A DNA stretch of 64,000 nt from Gemmobacter lanyuensis (GTDB lineage Bacteria; Pseudomonadota; Alphaproteobacteria; Rhodobacterales; Rhodobacteraceae): NCBI RefSeq assembly GCF_014652355.1, contig NZ_BMYQ01000015.1, forward strand, positions 1 to 64,000. The letters run 5' to 3'. Shown one piece after another: positions 22,814 to 31,280 of the stretch (position 1 is its first letter; every line of letters begins with the position of its first letter). Under the pieces are notes generated by a model. That model was not told the origin of the DNA, ran no database searches, and saw only the letters and a program-made list of their open reading frames with translations. A program made the translations under genes and the position numbers.

Positions 22814-23755
22814 ATGACACATTCAAATCCTGCGACCCAAGGGGCGACAATCATTGCGAATGCCCCCGGACATGATGATATTCCCGGAGCCGCCCGGCCC
22901 AGAACCTACCCGGAACCGCCGTTTCCGGAACAGCAGCAGGAATTGCCGGGAAGTTTCCTCAAGATGGATCCCCGACCAGATCACGGGGAAGAGGCCTGGC
23001 GCGGCGCTGGCCGCCTTGAGGGGATGGTGGCGCTTGTCACCGGAGGCGATAGCGGGATCGGCCGGGCCGTTGCCATCGCCTATGCGCGCGAGGGGGCGGA
23101 TGTGGCGATTGCCTATCTGAATGAATCTGACGATGCCGAAGATACCGCGCGCCTGATCAAGGAGTCCGGTCGCCGCTGTCTGCGTCTGGCCGGCGACATC
23201 GCCGATGCCGACCTCTGCCGTCAGGTGGTCGCCCGGGTGGTCGAACATTTTGGGCGGATCGACATTCTGGTCAACAATGCCGCGCATCAGGCAAGCTTTG
23301 ACACCCTGTCCGAGATCCCTGACGAAGAATGGCAGCGCACATTCGCAGTCAACATCCATGCCATGTTCTATCTGGTCAAGGTAGCTGTGCCGCATATGGG
23401 GCGGGGGGCCGCCATCATCAACACGGCATCCATCAATGCCGATATGCCGAACCCGCGCCTTCTGGCCTATGCCACCACCAAGGGGGCGATCCAGAATTTC
23501 ACCGGCGGGCTGGCGCAGATGCTGGCTGAAAAGGGCATCCGGGTGAATTGCGTGGCACCCGGTCCTGTCTGGACCCCGCTGATCCCGGCAAGCATGCCGC
23601 CGCATGAGGTGGCAAATTTTGGCAAAAGCTATCCGATGAAGCGCCCCGCGCAGCCGGTAGAGCTCGCCTCGGCCTATGTGATGCTGGCCGAGCCGATGTC
23701 GAGCTATATTTCTGGCGCCACGCTTGCCGTGACCGGGGGAAAGCCGCTTCTCTAA
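22814..23755 (+). CDS. Short-chain dehydrogenase/reductase (YhxC/YhdF-like stress SDR)
   Basis: A 313-residue classical SDR with an N-terminal extension of about 65 residues (PPFPEQQQELPG motif). NAD(P)-binding TGGDSGIGRAVA, DILVNNAAHQ, catalytic Ser in INTASINAD, and YATTK (Tyr and Lys) are all intact. C-terminal PGPVWTPLIP is typical of the subfamily often induced in general stress and annotated glucose dehydrogenase or YhxC-like. CGGAGAAATACCC is a strong start signal. Own EcfG-type promoter. The substrate is unknown. Confidence 0.8.
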   Translation: MTHSNPATQGATIIANAPGHDDIPGAARPRTYPEPPFPEQQQELPGSFLKMDPRPDHGEEAWRGAGRLEGMVALVTGGDSGIGRAVAIAYAREGADVAIAYLNESDDAEDTARLIKESGRRCLRLAGDIADADLCRQVVARVVEHFGRIDILVNNAAHQASFDTLSEIPDEEWQRTFAVNIHAMFYLVKVAVPHMGRGAAIINTASINADMPNPRLLAYATTKGAIQNFTGGLAQMLAEKGIRVNCVAPGPVWTPLIPASMPPHEVANFGKSYPMKRPAQPVELASAYVMLAEPMSSYISGATLAVTGGKPLL

Positions 23756-23777
23756 CCGGCCATGCCCGCAGCTGACG

Positions 23778-23802
23778 GGAACAAGTCGGGCGGTGCGGAG
23801 TT
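23778..23802 (+). promoter_or_regulatory. EcfG-type promoter for the 23835 gene
   Basis: GGAAC (23778-23782), 17 bases, GTT (23800-23802), 33 bases before the ATG. Confidence 0.6.
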
Positions 23803-23834
23803 ACATCGGATGACCCCAGACAAAGGAAATACCG

Positions 23835-24116
23835 ATGTCCTCCCCCCGCACCAATCTAGAGCGCGAGAAACGGCGTCATATCGGACCCTTGATCGGCACC
23901 GCCGTGGTGACGATCTTTGCCGTCCTGCTGATCATCTACTGGCTGTTCGAAGAGGTCCAGGAGTCCGACCCCGCCGCCCCGATCGGCGAACAGGACATGC
24001 CCGTCTCCCCGCTGCCGCCCGACACGACAAGCCCCGCTCAGGCGACTGAGCCCGGACAGCAAACCGCCCCGATTGCCCCGCAACCGCAACCCCAAGGCAC
24101 CCCCGGCGCGCCGTGA
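23835..24116 (+). CDS. Small membrane-anchored protein with Pro-rich tail
   Basis: A 93-residue protein: basic N-terminus (LEREKRRHIG), one membrane helix (about 17-38, LIGTAVVTIFAVLLIIYWLF), then a Pro/Gln/Thr-rich disordered periplasmic tail. AAAGGAAATACCG is the start signal. It is the last recognisable member of the stress island before the insertion sequences. No family recognised. Confidence 0.65.
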   Translation: MSSPRTNLEREKRRHIGPLIGTAVVTIFAVLLIIYWLFEEVQESDPAAPIGEQDMPVSPLPPDTTSPAQATEPGQQTAPIAPQPQPQGTPGAP

Positions 24117-24248
24117 TCGCTAGTGTTGTCAACAAGTTGGAATGTCGCTTTATCTGCAAAGTAGAAGTGTCGCTGGGGCTGCGCAGAGCGGTACTGGGCA
24201 GGGCGGAGACCTCCGACATCGCAGACCTGCCCGGTCCTGCGGGCAGGT

Positions 24249-25075
24249 TCATTCAGCGGCATGTCGCGTCCCTGCTGCCGCCTCGGCAGCACGACGGTCC
24301 GCACGTTTCTCAGCCCAGCCCTTGGGACCTGGAGGCTTGCGGCCGGTGGGGGTGTATTTGGTCCTCTGCTTGCCGATCTTCACCTCGTCCATCGCGAGGC
24401 GGGTATCCTGTATCTCCTTGGCGAGGGCCAGGGCTTCCCACAGCCGCTTGTTCTCGGGATCGCCGCATGGGTCACGTGCTGCTGGTCAGGGTCGAAGACC
24501 TTGTAGGGCAGGGAATAACCCCTCCAGCGCACGTCAAAGCGGCCATCCGGCCAGGCATAGGTGTCGACATATTTGCCCACCAGGCCGCGCGAGACCTCGG
24601 TCTCCTCCAGCATGATCCGCTTCCTTTCATGGGAAAACGTCAATTGCTAGCCGACATCGCGTTCGTCGCGCCAACACAGAATGCCGTTCAGCCGGTCCGG
24701 GCTTTCGGTCACCGCGCGGTGGAGGTTGTCAGGGCGGGCAGGGGTTCTTGCAAATTGCTGGTTGTGGCGCTGGGTACACCCCGGCAGCCAAGCATTCCCT
24801 GCCACCATGCCAGTCACGTCATCAAGCCGCATCTCCTTGACAAGACGGTCTTGCAGGGTGCGGTTCTTCCGCTCGACCCACCCCTTGGCCTGGCTCGAAT
24901 TTAAACAGGGAATCTCGATATTTAGCTCCAAAAGCGCACGACCGAACTGCGTGGTGCCGTGACCTGTCCGCGCCTCGGACTTCGCGACACGGAACACCGA
25001 ATGCTTGTCGGAAGGGAAGGCAACAGGTTTGCCATGAGCCCGCAGATAACCCGCCATTGTATCGACCCAGCGGAA
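24249..25075 (-). pseudogene. ISNCY-family transposase, C-terminal part, nonsense and frameshift
   Basis: Only the C-terminal half remains (from YLRAHGKPVAF onwards). It aligns with the fuller copy at 25430-26714 (SDKHSVFR, TQFGRALLELNIEI, SSQAKGWVER, DNLHRAV, HERKRIMLE, GLVGKYVDTYAW, QQHVTHAAI). A TAG at 24647-24649 replaces a Lys codon of the other copy. A one-base deletion after VTHAAI shifts the frame; the following alternate frame restores an ENKRLWEALALAKE-type end and stops at 24249. It cannot encode an active transposase. Confidence 0.8.
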
Positions 25076-25085
25076 TCTGCGCAGG

Positions 25086-25425
25086 TTAAGCCGCTAATGC
25101 GAATGCCTCAGCGGGGGTTTTCATGTCCAGCGCCTGATGCGGGCGTCGGTTGTTGTAGAAGCTGATCCAGTCGCCGATGGCTCGCGTCGCGTGCTGGATG
25201 CTGTCGAAGCGCTGGCGATGGATGCACTGTTCTTTCAGTGTCCGGATCACACGCTCGACCATGCCATTCTGCTGCGGGCAATGCGGCGTGATGAACTCTT
25301 GTTCAGGCCGTAGCTTCGGACCAGCGCGGTGTAGCGGTGGCTGGTGAAGAGTGAGCCAACGCGGCGCCACCGGTCCGAGCCCGATGGCGAACGCCGTTGT
25401 CGGACCTCAGAAGGAACTCGCGCGT
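25086..25425 (-). pseudogene. IS3-family transposase (OrfB) fragment
   Basis: The 3' part of an IS3-type integrase-core transposase. The end shows EFITPHCPQQNGMVERVIRTLKEQC and FYNNRRPHQALDMKTPAEAF, with the last catalytic Glu (in MVERV). Upstream, LLRSDNG carries the second Asp, but at least two frameshifts separate it from the end. The 5' half and the other OrfA are missing. It is wedged between two ISNCY fragments, so one inserted next to or into the other and both decayed. Confidence 0.8.
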
Positions 25426-25429
25426 GACC

Positions 25430-26714
25430 TTTCCCAAGGTGCCGAACCGGCTGATCAGCGCATGCTCCAATGCGCTGGCGGGTTTGACCGTCGGTTGAGA
25501 CGCGGCTTTCTCCTGCTCTTTCTTGATGTAGGCCAGCACGGCGCTGAGATGCTTGTTCTCCGTGATCGCTGCGTGGGTGACACGCTGTTGGTTCGGATCG
25601 AAGATGCTGCAGGGCAGGGCAACGCCTTTGGCACGCACCTGGATCAGCCCATCTCGCATCTCGTAGACATCGACGTATTTGCCGACCAAGCCGCGCGTCA
25701 GCTCGTTGACCTCCAGCCGGATGCGCTTGCGGTCATACTTCAGCGTCAAATCTTTGGTGACATAGCGTTTGTCGCGGAGACAAAAGACTTCTGTGAGGCG
25801 ATCCGGCTCAATGTTCAGAGCGCGGTGCAGATTGTCAGGCTTGGCGGGTGCCTTTGTGAACTTCGCGTTATAGCGTTCAACGAAGCCCAGCAGGAATGCG
25901 CTGCCGTCTTCCATGTTGGTGATACCCGCAATGCGCAGCTCCTTGACCAACCTGTCCTGCAACGTCCGTTCGCGCGTTCGACCCGACCTTTGGCTTGGGA
26001 TGAATTGGCACAGATGATCTCGATGTTCAGTTCAGCCAGGGCACGCCCGAATTGCGTCATCCCCGTCATGTGTTCATTGGGATTCGGATTGCGGAAGACA
26101 CTGTGCTTATCGCTGTAAAATGCGACCGGACGATCGTGCTTAAGCAGATAGCTCTCCAAGGCTTCAAAGTAGCTGAACGTGTTCTCAGACGTCACGAACC
26201 GCAGTTCCATCAACGTGCTGGTCGCGTCGTCGATGAAGACGAGCAGGGTGCAGGGATCCCCCCGATCCTCGAACCATCGACGATCAGAACCGTCGATCTG
26301 GATCAATTCGCCGAAGCACTCCCGGCGTAGTCTGGGCTGATGGAATGTGCGTCGTTGTTTGCGGGATAACCAAATCCCATCCTCGACCATCCACTTGCGA
26401 ACAGTCTCACGCGAAACCTTCAACCCGTGATGTTCAGCCAGCATCTCAGCAGCCAAAGTCGGCCCGAAATCTGCGTAATCCTCTTTGATGAGGTTCAGCG
26501 CATAGTCGCGCTTAGCTTTGTGGATACGGTTGTTCGGAGGTTTGCCGCGCGCCTTGTGCCGGATCGCTGATGCGCCGTCCCGACGATACCGCTGCAACAG
26601 ACGGAAAATTTGACGACGCGTCAGGTCCAACATGCTCGCCGCATTGTCGATGCTCAGCCGACTATCCTCGACCTGCGCCACAACCTCCACACGGTTCAGC
26701 TCGCGCTCGCTCAT
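25430..26714 (-). pseudogene. ISNCY-family transposase, frameshifted and 3'-truncated
   Basis: The 5' part encodes a helix-turn-helix (SMLDLTRRQIFRLLQRYRRDG), an insertion linker and the integrase core with IQIDGSDRRWFED, VFIDDATSTL and SSQAKGRVERAN. There, near 25965, one base is missing: the frame shifts from GRVERAN to TLQDRLVKELR. The second frame continues through FLLGFVERYNAKF, DNLHRAL, YDRKRIRLE and FDPNQQRVTHAA and then runs into IS3 sequence near 25430. Expected length would be about 450 residues. A ribosomal frameshift seems unlikely because there is no slippery run. Confidence 0.8.
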
Positions 26715-26845
26715 AATCACCCATCCCATGTCTGCTCACCCTCAATGATTTTTGAGGGCAGAGTGACATTCCTGAATTGCTCACGGGTGACATTTTAGCT
26801 TTGCCGCTACACACAGCAAAAACGGAGAATGATAATTATGTAACC

Positions 26846-27601
26846 TTAATCCACCCCCGCACCGTCGACGATCATCATCGGGCAGCCGCGGGAGCAGTTT
26901 TCGACGCGGGTGTCGAGGCCGTAGAGTTGGCGGATCAGTTGGGGCGTCAGCACTTCGAGTGTGGGCCCGACGGCGCGGATGCGGCCTTCGGCCACGGCGA
27001 TGGTGGTGGTGCAGTTCCGCATGACCTGATTGAGGTCATGGAGCGCGAGCACCGCCACGGCGCCGGTTTCGGCGACATAGCGGCGCAGCTCCTCCAGCAC
27101 CTCATACTGCCGATAGAGATCGAGCGCCGAGGTCGGTTCATCCATCAGCAGCACCTTGGGCCGCGACACGAGGGTCTGTGCGATGGAGACCAGCTGCCGC
27201 TGCCCGCCCGAAAGCTCGGACAGCTGGCGGTTGGCGAGGTTCCCGATCCGCAGCCGTGCGAGGGTGGCATCCACCGCCGCAAGCTCGGGCGCCGAGAGCC
27301 GCCAGCCCCCGCGGCCCTGTTTCAGGGCGAGGATGATCGATTCATAGACGCTGAGCGCCGCAGTCATGCCGGTGTCCTGCGGCATGTAGCGCAAATCGCC
27401 GGGCGTAGCGCCCTGGAGGCGGACGTCGCCCGCCCCGGCCAGCTGACCCGCGATCCGGCGGAACAGCGTGGATTTGCCCGCCGCATTGGGGCCGATCAGG
27501 GCGGTCAGTCGGCCTCCCGGAACAACCGGGGTGGTTGCATCCTGATAGATGATCTTGCGGCCATAGCGGGCCTCGACCCCTGTCAGTTGAAGCGTCACCA
27601 T
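26846..27601 (-). CDS. ABC transporter ATP-binding protein, iron-complex type
   Basis: A 251-residue ATPase of the FecE/FepC class energising import of an iron complex (siderophore or haem). Walker A GPNAAGKST (about 37-45), Q-loop MPQDTG, signature LSGGQRQ, Walker B VLLMDEPTSALD and switch His in ALHDLNQ are all intact. The C-terminus is unusual in carrying a short Cys pair (NCSRGCPMMI). It overlaps the permease gene by seven bases. Operon order is binding protein, permease, ATPase. Confidence 0.9.
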   Translation of the reverse strand: MVTLQLTGVEARYGRKIIYQDATTPVVPGGRLTALIGPNAAGKSTLFRRIAGQLAGAGDVRLQGATPGDLRYMPQDTGMTAALSVYESIILALKQGRGGWRLSAPELAAVDATLARLRIGNLANRQLSELSGGQRQLVSIAQTLVSRPKVLLMDEPTSALDLYRQYEVLEELRRYVAETGAVAVLALHDLNQVMRNCTTTIAVAEGRIRAVGPTLEVLTPQLIRQLYGLDTRVENCSRGCPMMIVDGAGVD

Positions 27602-28668
27602 GCCCGTCTCCCGTGGGTGAAAATGAGGGTGGCGAAGAACGGCACCCCGACCAATGCCGTAATGATCCCGATGGGCAGCACCGCGCCCGGCAGGATGGCC
27701 TTCGACAGCACCGACGTGGCCGACAGGATCAGCGCCCCGGCGAGGATTGATCCGGGCAGAAAGAAGCGCTGATCCTCACCCAGAAGCAACCGGGCGATAT
27801 GGGGGCCGACGATGCCGATGAAGCCGATTGTCCCCACGAAGGACACCGGCACCGCCGCGAGCAGCGCCACCAGAAGCAACGTTTCAAGCCGAAGGCGGCG
27901 GACCGGCACGCCCATGGCCGCCGCGCGGGTTTCGCCCAGGCGGATTGCGGTCAGCGCCCAAGCCCTGCGCGCAAAAAGCGGCGTGCAGATGAGAAGGACG
28001 GCCGCCGTGACGGCAACTTTGGTCCAGTTTGCCTTGGTCAGGCTGCCCATGGTCCAGAAGACTACCGCGGCCAGTGCCTGTTCCGACGCGAAGTATTGCA
28101 GCAGGGCCAGCAAGGCGTTGAACGTAAAGACCAGTGCGATGCCCAGAAGCACGATGGTTTCCACCGTGACCCCCCGCATGCCCGACAGGAAGAAGATCAG
28201 CAGCGCCGCCCCCATCGCCATGACAAAGGCGTTGACCGGCACCATCAGCGCCAGCGCGGCAGGAAAGAGCGCGACGCCCAGCACCATCGCCAGCGCCGCC
28301 CCGAAGCTTGCCGCGGCAGAGAGGCCAAGGGTAAAAGGGCTGGCCAGCGGATTGGCAAGGATCGTCTGCATCTGCGCCCCGGCAAGCGACAGGCAGCCCC
28401 CCACGGTCACGGCCATCAGCGCCATGGGCAAGCGGATGTCCCATATCACCACCTGCATCTGCATCGGCGCCACTTTCGGCAAAAGCAGCGTCCGCGCCAC
28501 ATCGGCCAGCGGATAACGCGCCGGGCCAAGCGACACATCGACCGCCACCGACAGGCACAAAAGCAGCGTCAGCCCCAGCACCACCACCAGCCGCCGCGCG
28601 ACAAGGCGGTGATAGGGGTGCGGGGCAGCTTGGACCGGGATCTCGGCCGGGTCGGTGAGGCTGGTCAT
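27595..28668 (-). CDS. FecCD-type permease of an iron-complex ABC importer
   Basis: A 357-residue integral membrane protein with about ten helices, of the BtuC/FecCD family. Visible family stretches include the core GGCLSLAGAQMQTILANPLASPF, TLGLSAAASFGAALA, and the cytosolic coupling loop GETRAAAMGVPVRRLR. The end GIITALVGVPFFATLI is typical. The single subunit would act as a homodimer. A stem-loop lies between it and the binding-protein gene. Confidence 0.92.
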   Translation of the reverse strand: MTSLTDPAEIPVQAAPHPYHRLVARRLVVVLGLTLLLCLSVAVDVSLGPARYPLADVARTLLLPKVAPMQMQVVIWDIRLPMALMAVTVGGCLSLAGAQMQTILANPLASPFTLGLSAAASFGAALAMVLGVALFPAALALMVPVNAFVMAMGAALLIFFLSGMRGVTVETIVLLGIALVFTFNALLALLQYFASEQALAAVVFWTMGSLTKANWTKVAVTAAVLLICTPLFARRAWALTAIRLGETRAAAMGVPVRRLRLETLLLVALLAAVPVSFVGTIGFIGIVGPHIARLLLGEDQRFFLPGSILAGALILSATSVLSKAILPGAVLPIGIITALVGVPFFATLIFTHGRRAW

Positions 28669-28696
28669 GGCGCGGCTTTCCAGTAAGGGGACATGC

Positions 28697-28723
28697 GGGC
28701 CGGGGGCAGAACACCCCCGGCCC
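28697..28723 (-). terminator. Stem-loop between binding-protein and permease genes
   Basis: A perfect 10-base stem (GGGCCGGGGG / CCCCCGGCCC) with a 7-base loop. Such a hairpin after a binding-protein gene usually raises its level over the downstream genes by attenuation or mRNA protection. Confidence 0.6.
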
Positions 28724-28729
28724 CGTCAA

Positions 28730-29854
28730 TCAGTTCAGCGACACCCAGTAGCCGGGGCGATACTCCACCGGCAGGAAACGGGCATGCAGCTCTTTCAGCG
28801 TGGCTTCGGGGTCGAGATCGGCAAACAGATCCGGATGCAGCCATTTGGCGATCTGCTGCACCGCAACAAAGCTGTAGGGATTGTTGTAGAACTGGTGCCA
28901 GATTGCGTGGACGTTCCCGGTTTCGACGGCCTTCACCCCGGTGAAGGCGGGTCGTTTCATCAGACCGCCAAGCTTTTCGCGCGCGGCGGCCATATCGGCG
29001 CCGGGCGCCACACCCACCCAGGTGCCACCGGGGACATAGGCCTCCCAGTTGCCGCCGGTGACGATGATGGTGTCGGGGTTCGAGGCGATGATCTGTTCAC
29101 CGTTCACCGTGCCGAAGGTGCCGGGGATGAAGGGGGTCGCCATATTGGCGCCGCCTGCAACCTCGACCATCTGGCCGAAATTCGCTGCGCCAAAGGACAT
29201 GCAGCAATCTTCGGTATAGCCGCCCGCCCGTTCGACAAAGACCAACGGGCGTTTCAGATCGGTCTGGGCGGCGATCACGCGGGTGACCTTGGCCATCTCC
29301 TGCTGGAAGAAGGCGTTGAATTCGGCGGCGCGTGCCTCTTCGCCGTAAAGCTGTCCGATGATCTCCATCGAGCGGGCGTTGTGTTCAAAGGGGTTTTCGC
29401 GGAAATCGACATAGACGATCGGGATGCCCACCTTGGCGAGCTTTTCCTCATAGCCCGCCTCATCCGTGGCGGCCTTGGCCTCAAGGTTCAGGATCATCAC
29501 ATCGGGTTTCAGTGAAACCGCCTGTTCGATGTCGAACGTGCCTTCCTTGAACCCGCCAAAGGTGGGCAGCGCGTTCATCTGCGGGAACTTTTCGGCATAG
29601 GCGGCATAGCTGTCGGGGTCAGCCTGTTTGAAGTCATCCCGCCAGCCCACGACGCGGGCAAACGGGTTTTCGGTGTCCAGCACCGCCGTGAAGAAGGCCT
29701 GCCGTCCCTCACCCAGAATGACGCGCTGCACCGGGGTTTCGACGGCGACCTCGCGGCCGGTGATGTCGGTGATGGTGACCTTGTCGGCGAGCGCGGGGCT
29801 GGCTGCGAGAACGCCAAGCGCAGCAGCGCCCAGCAGGGAACGGACGGGGTTCAT
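28730..29854 (-). CDS. Periplasmic iron-complex-binding protein
   Basis: A 374-residue substrate-binding protein of the FepB/BtuF-like class. Sec signal about 1-23 (SLLGAAALGVLAASPALA). The fold opening is KVTITDITGREVAVETPVQRVIL, then SLKPDVMILN and the second lobe from VFVERAGG. CCMSFG is a notable Cys pair. GAGAGGTCCC is the start signal. The divergent region upstream contains a TGA-N9-TCA palindrome, which fits an iron-responsive regulator, supporting a ferric siderophore or haem ligand. Confidence 0.88.
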   Translation of the reverse strand: MNPVRSLLGAAALGVLAASPALADKVTITDITGREVAVETPVQRVILGEGRQAFFTAVLDTENPFARVVGWRDDFKQADPDSYAAYAEKFPQMNALPTFGGFKEGTFDIEQAVSLKPDVMILNLEAKAATDEAGYEEKLAKVGIPIVYVDFRENPFEHNARSMEIIGQLYGEEARAAEFNAFFQQEMAKVTRVIAAQTDLKRPLVFVERAGGYTEDCCMSFGAANFGQMVEVAGGANMATPFIPGTFGTVNGEQIIASNPDTIIVTGGNWEAYVPGGTWVGVAPGADMAAAREKLGGLMKRPAFTGVKAVETGNVHAIWHQFYNNPYSFVAVQQIAKWLHPDLFADLDPEATLKELHARFLPVEYRPGYWVSLN

Positions 29855-29916
29855 CGGGACCTCTCAGATAGAACGGGATGAGGGGTAGGTTGGCCGATAA
29901 AATTTGTCAACAATAG

Positions 29917-29939
29917 AATCTGACTTGTTTTGTCAGATT
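29917..29939. promoter_or_regulatory. Palindrome fitting a RirA-type iron box (TGA-N9-TCA)
   Basis: AATCTGAC (29917-29924) and GTCAGATT (29932-29939) around 7 bases. The inner TGA-N9-TCA agrees with the iron-Rhodo box of RirA. It lies in the divergent region between the iron-complex binding protein (start 29854) and the methyltransferase (start 29989). A second, outer repeat (GGTAGGT 29884-29890 / ACCTACC 29945-29951) flanks it. Confidence 0.55.
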
Positions 29940-29988
29940 TATTCACCTACCCCAACGGGGCCAATTGCTGCCCTGCGGATGCCCAGCC

Positions 29989-30768
29989 ATGACCCAGATC
30001 CAAAGCCTTCGAACGAACCGCGACCTGCGCGATGATATCCGTGAGTATTGGTCTGACCGGGCCGCAGGGTTTGATTTGGACCCGGGTCACAAGATTGCCG
30101 ACGGCGCCGAACGGCAGGCGTGGGCCGCGCTATTGCGCCGCCATCTGGGCCCGGCTGGGGAGCGGCAGCTTTTGGACCTCGCCTCGGGCACGGGGGAAAT
30201 TTCTCTGCTTTGCCATGAACTTGGGTTCAAGGTCACCGGGTTGGACTGGGCCGAGCCGATGTTGGACCACGCCCGCGCCAAGGCCCGGGCGGCGGGGGCA
30301 GACTGCACCTTTCTGCAGGCCGATGCCGAACGGACCATGCTGCCGGGCGGCAGTCAGGATGTGATCGTGACGCGGCATCTGGTCTGGACGCTGGTCGATC
30401 CGGCCGCGGCCTTTGCCGAATGGGCGCGCGTTCTGGCGTCGGGCGGGCAGATCCTGATCGTCGATGGCGACTTCGTGTCGCGCGGCTGGCTGGGGCGGGT
30501 TCTGGCCCGTTGGATTGGCGGTTCACATGCCCGTCAAAGCAGTGAAATGGCACAGCGCCATGCCGAAATCCTCGCGCGGGTGCATTTCTCGAACGGTGCG
30601 CGGGCCGAGGCGGTGGCCGCCTTGCTGGCGGCGGCCGGGTTTGTCGATCTCCGCATCGATACGGGCTTTGGCGCCATCCACCGCGCACAGGCGCGCGCTT
30701 TCGGCTGGCGCAAATCGCTTCTGCGCCGCAGTGTACACCGCTACGCGATCAGCGCGCGGAAACCCTGA
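29989..30768 (+). CDS. Class I SAM-dependent methyltransferase
   Basis: A 259-residue soluble methyltransferase. SAM-binding motif I is LLDLASGTGEISLLCHELG (about 55), motif II LDWAEPMLDHARAKA, and ADAERTMLPGGSQDVIVTRHLVWTL motif III/IV. ATG 29989 is taken; there is no clear ribosome binding site. Divergent from the iron-complex importer and perhaps under the same box, so it may modify a siderophore or metal ligand; this is only a guess. The 3' end overlaps the convergent GNAT gene by 28 bases. Confidence 0.75.
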   Translation: MTQIQSLRTNRDLRDDIREYWSDRAAGFDLDPGHKIADGAERQAWAALLRRHLGPAGERQLLDLASGTGEISLLCHELGFKVTGLDWAEPMLDHARAKARAAGADCTFLQADAERTMLPGGSQDVIVTRHLVWTLVDPAAAFAEWARVLASGGQILIVDGDFVSRGWLGRVLARWIGGSHARQSSEMAQRHAEILARVHFSNGARAEAVAALLAAAGFVDLRIDTGFGAIHRAQARAFGWRKSLLRRSVHRYAISARKP

Positions 30769-31274
30769 TCCGGGGGCTGATCGTCCAACGTCAGCTGCAG
30801 AAAGGCCAGATCCAGCCAGCGGCCGAATTTGGTGCCGACCTGGCGCAGGTGGCCCACCTGTTCAAAGCCCAGCGTCTCGTGCAGCCGGATCGAGGCGCCG
30901 TTGCTGGCATCGACCGCCGCAACCATCACATGCTTGCCCGCCGCACGGGCGCGGGAGATCAGCGCCTGCATCAGCGCGCGGCCAAGCCCTGCCCCGCGCT
31001 GATCGGCCCGAACATAAACCGAATGTTCAACCGTGTGTCGAAACCCCTCAAAGGGCCGCCAATCCCCAAAAGAGGCATAGCCCAGCAACTGCCCCTCTTC
31101 GGAAACCGCGACAAGGACCGGGAACCCGGCCCTTTGCCGCGCGGCAAGCCAGTCGCTGCGGTTGGCCCGGTCGGCCTGGGTGTCGTTCCAGATCGCGGTC
31201 GTGTTCAGCACCGCATCGTTGTAGATCGCCGTGATCGCCTCGATGTCGGCTTCGGTTGCGTCGCGGATCTGCAT
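30741..31274 (-). CDS. GNAT N-acetyltransferase (phosphinothricin acetyltransferase-like)
   Basis: A 177-residue acetyltransferase of the Pat/YncA subgroup: IRDATEADIEAITAIYNDAV at the start, HSVYVRADQRGAGLGRALMQALI (acetyl-CoA pyrophosphate loop R-G-x-G-x-G), and the C-terminal ASIRLHETLGFEQVGHLRQVGTKFGRWLDLAFLQ. All family motifs are present. Proteins of this group acetylate phosphinothricin or methionine sulfoximine analogues in some species; the natural substrate here is unknown. It starts 7 bases after the stop of the MarR gene. Confidence 0.85.
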   Translation of the reverse strand: MQIRDATEADIEAITAIYNDAVLNTTAIWNDTQADRANRSDWLAARQRAGFPVLVAVSEEGQLLGYASFGDWRPFEGFRHTVEHSVYVRADQRGAGLGRALMQALISRARAAGKHVMVAAVDASNGASIRLHETLGFEQVGHLRQVGTKFGRWLDLAFLQLTLDDQPPDQGFRALIA

Positions 31275-31280
31275 CTGGCT

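Larger units (their letters stand above)
24130..26800. mobile_element. Decayed composite of ISNCY-type and IS3-type insertion sequences
   Basis: The block holds a truncated ISNCY transposase (24249-25075), an IS3-type transposase end (25086-25425) and a fuller ISNCY copy (25430-26714), all reading on the minus strand and all broken. Paired motifs near the outer edges (AATGTCGC at 24141 with AGTGTCGC at 24166; GTGACATT at 26763 and 26787) are in inverted orientation with similar spacing of about 24 bases. They look like the two terminal repeats of related ISNCY elements. No target duplication could be made out. Confidence 0.7.

Noticed and set aside
25815-25990. Programmed -1 frameshift to make a full ISNCY transposase
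   Set aside because: No slippery heptamer or downstream hairpin was seen where the frame changes, and the 3' end is also missing, so simple decay is the better reading.
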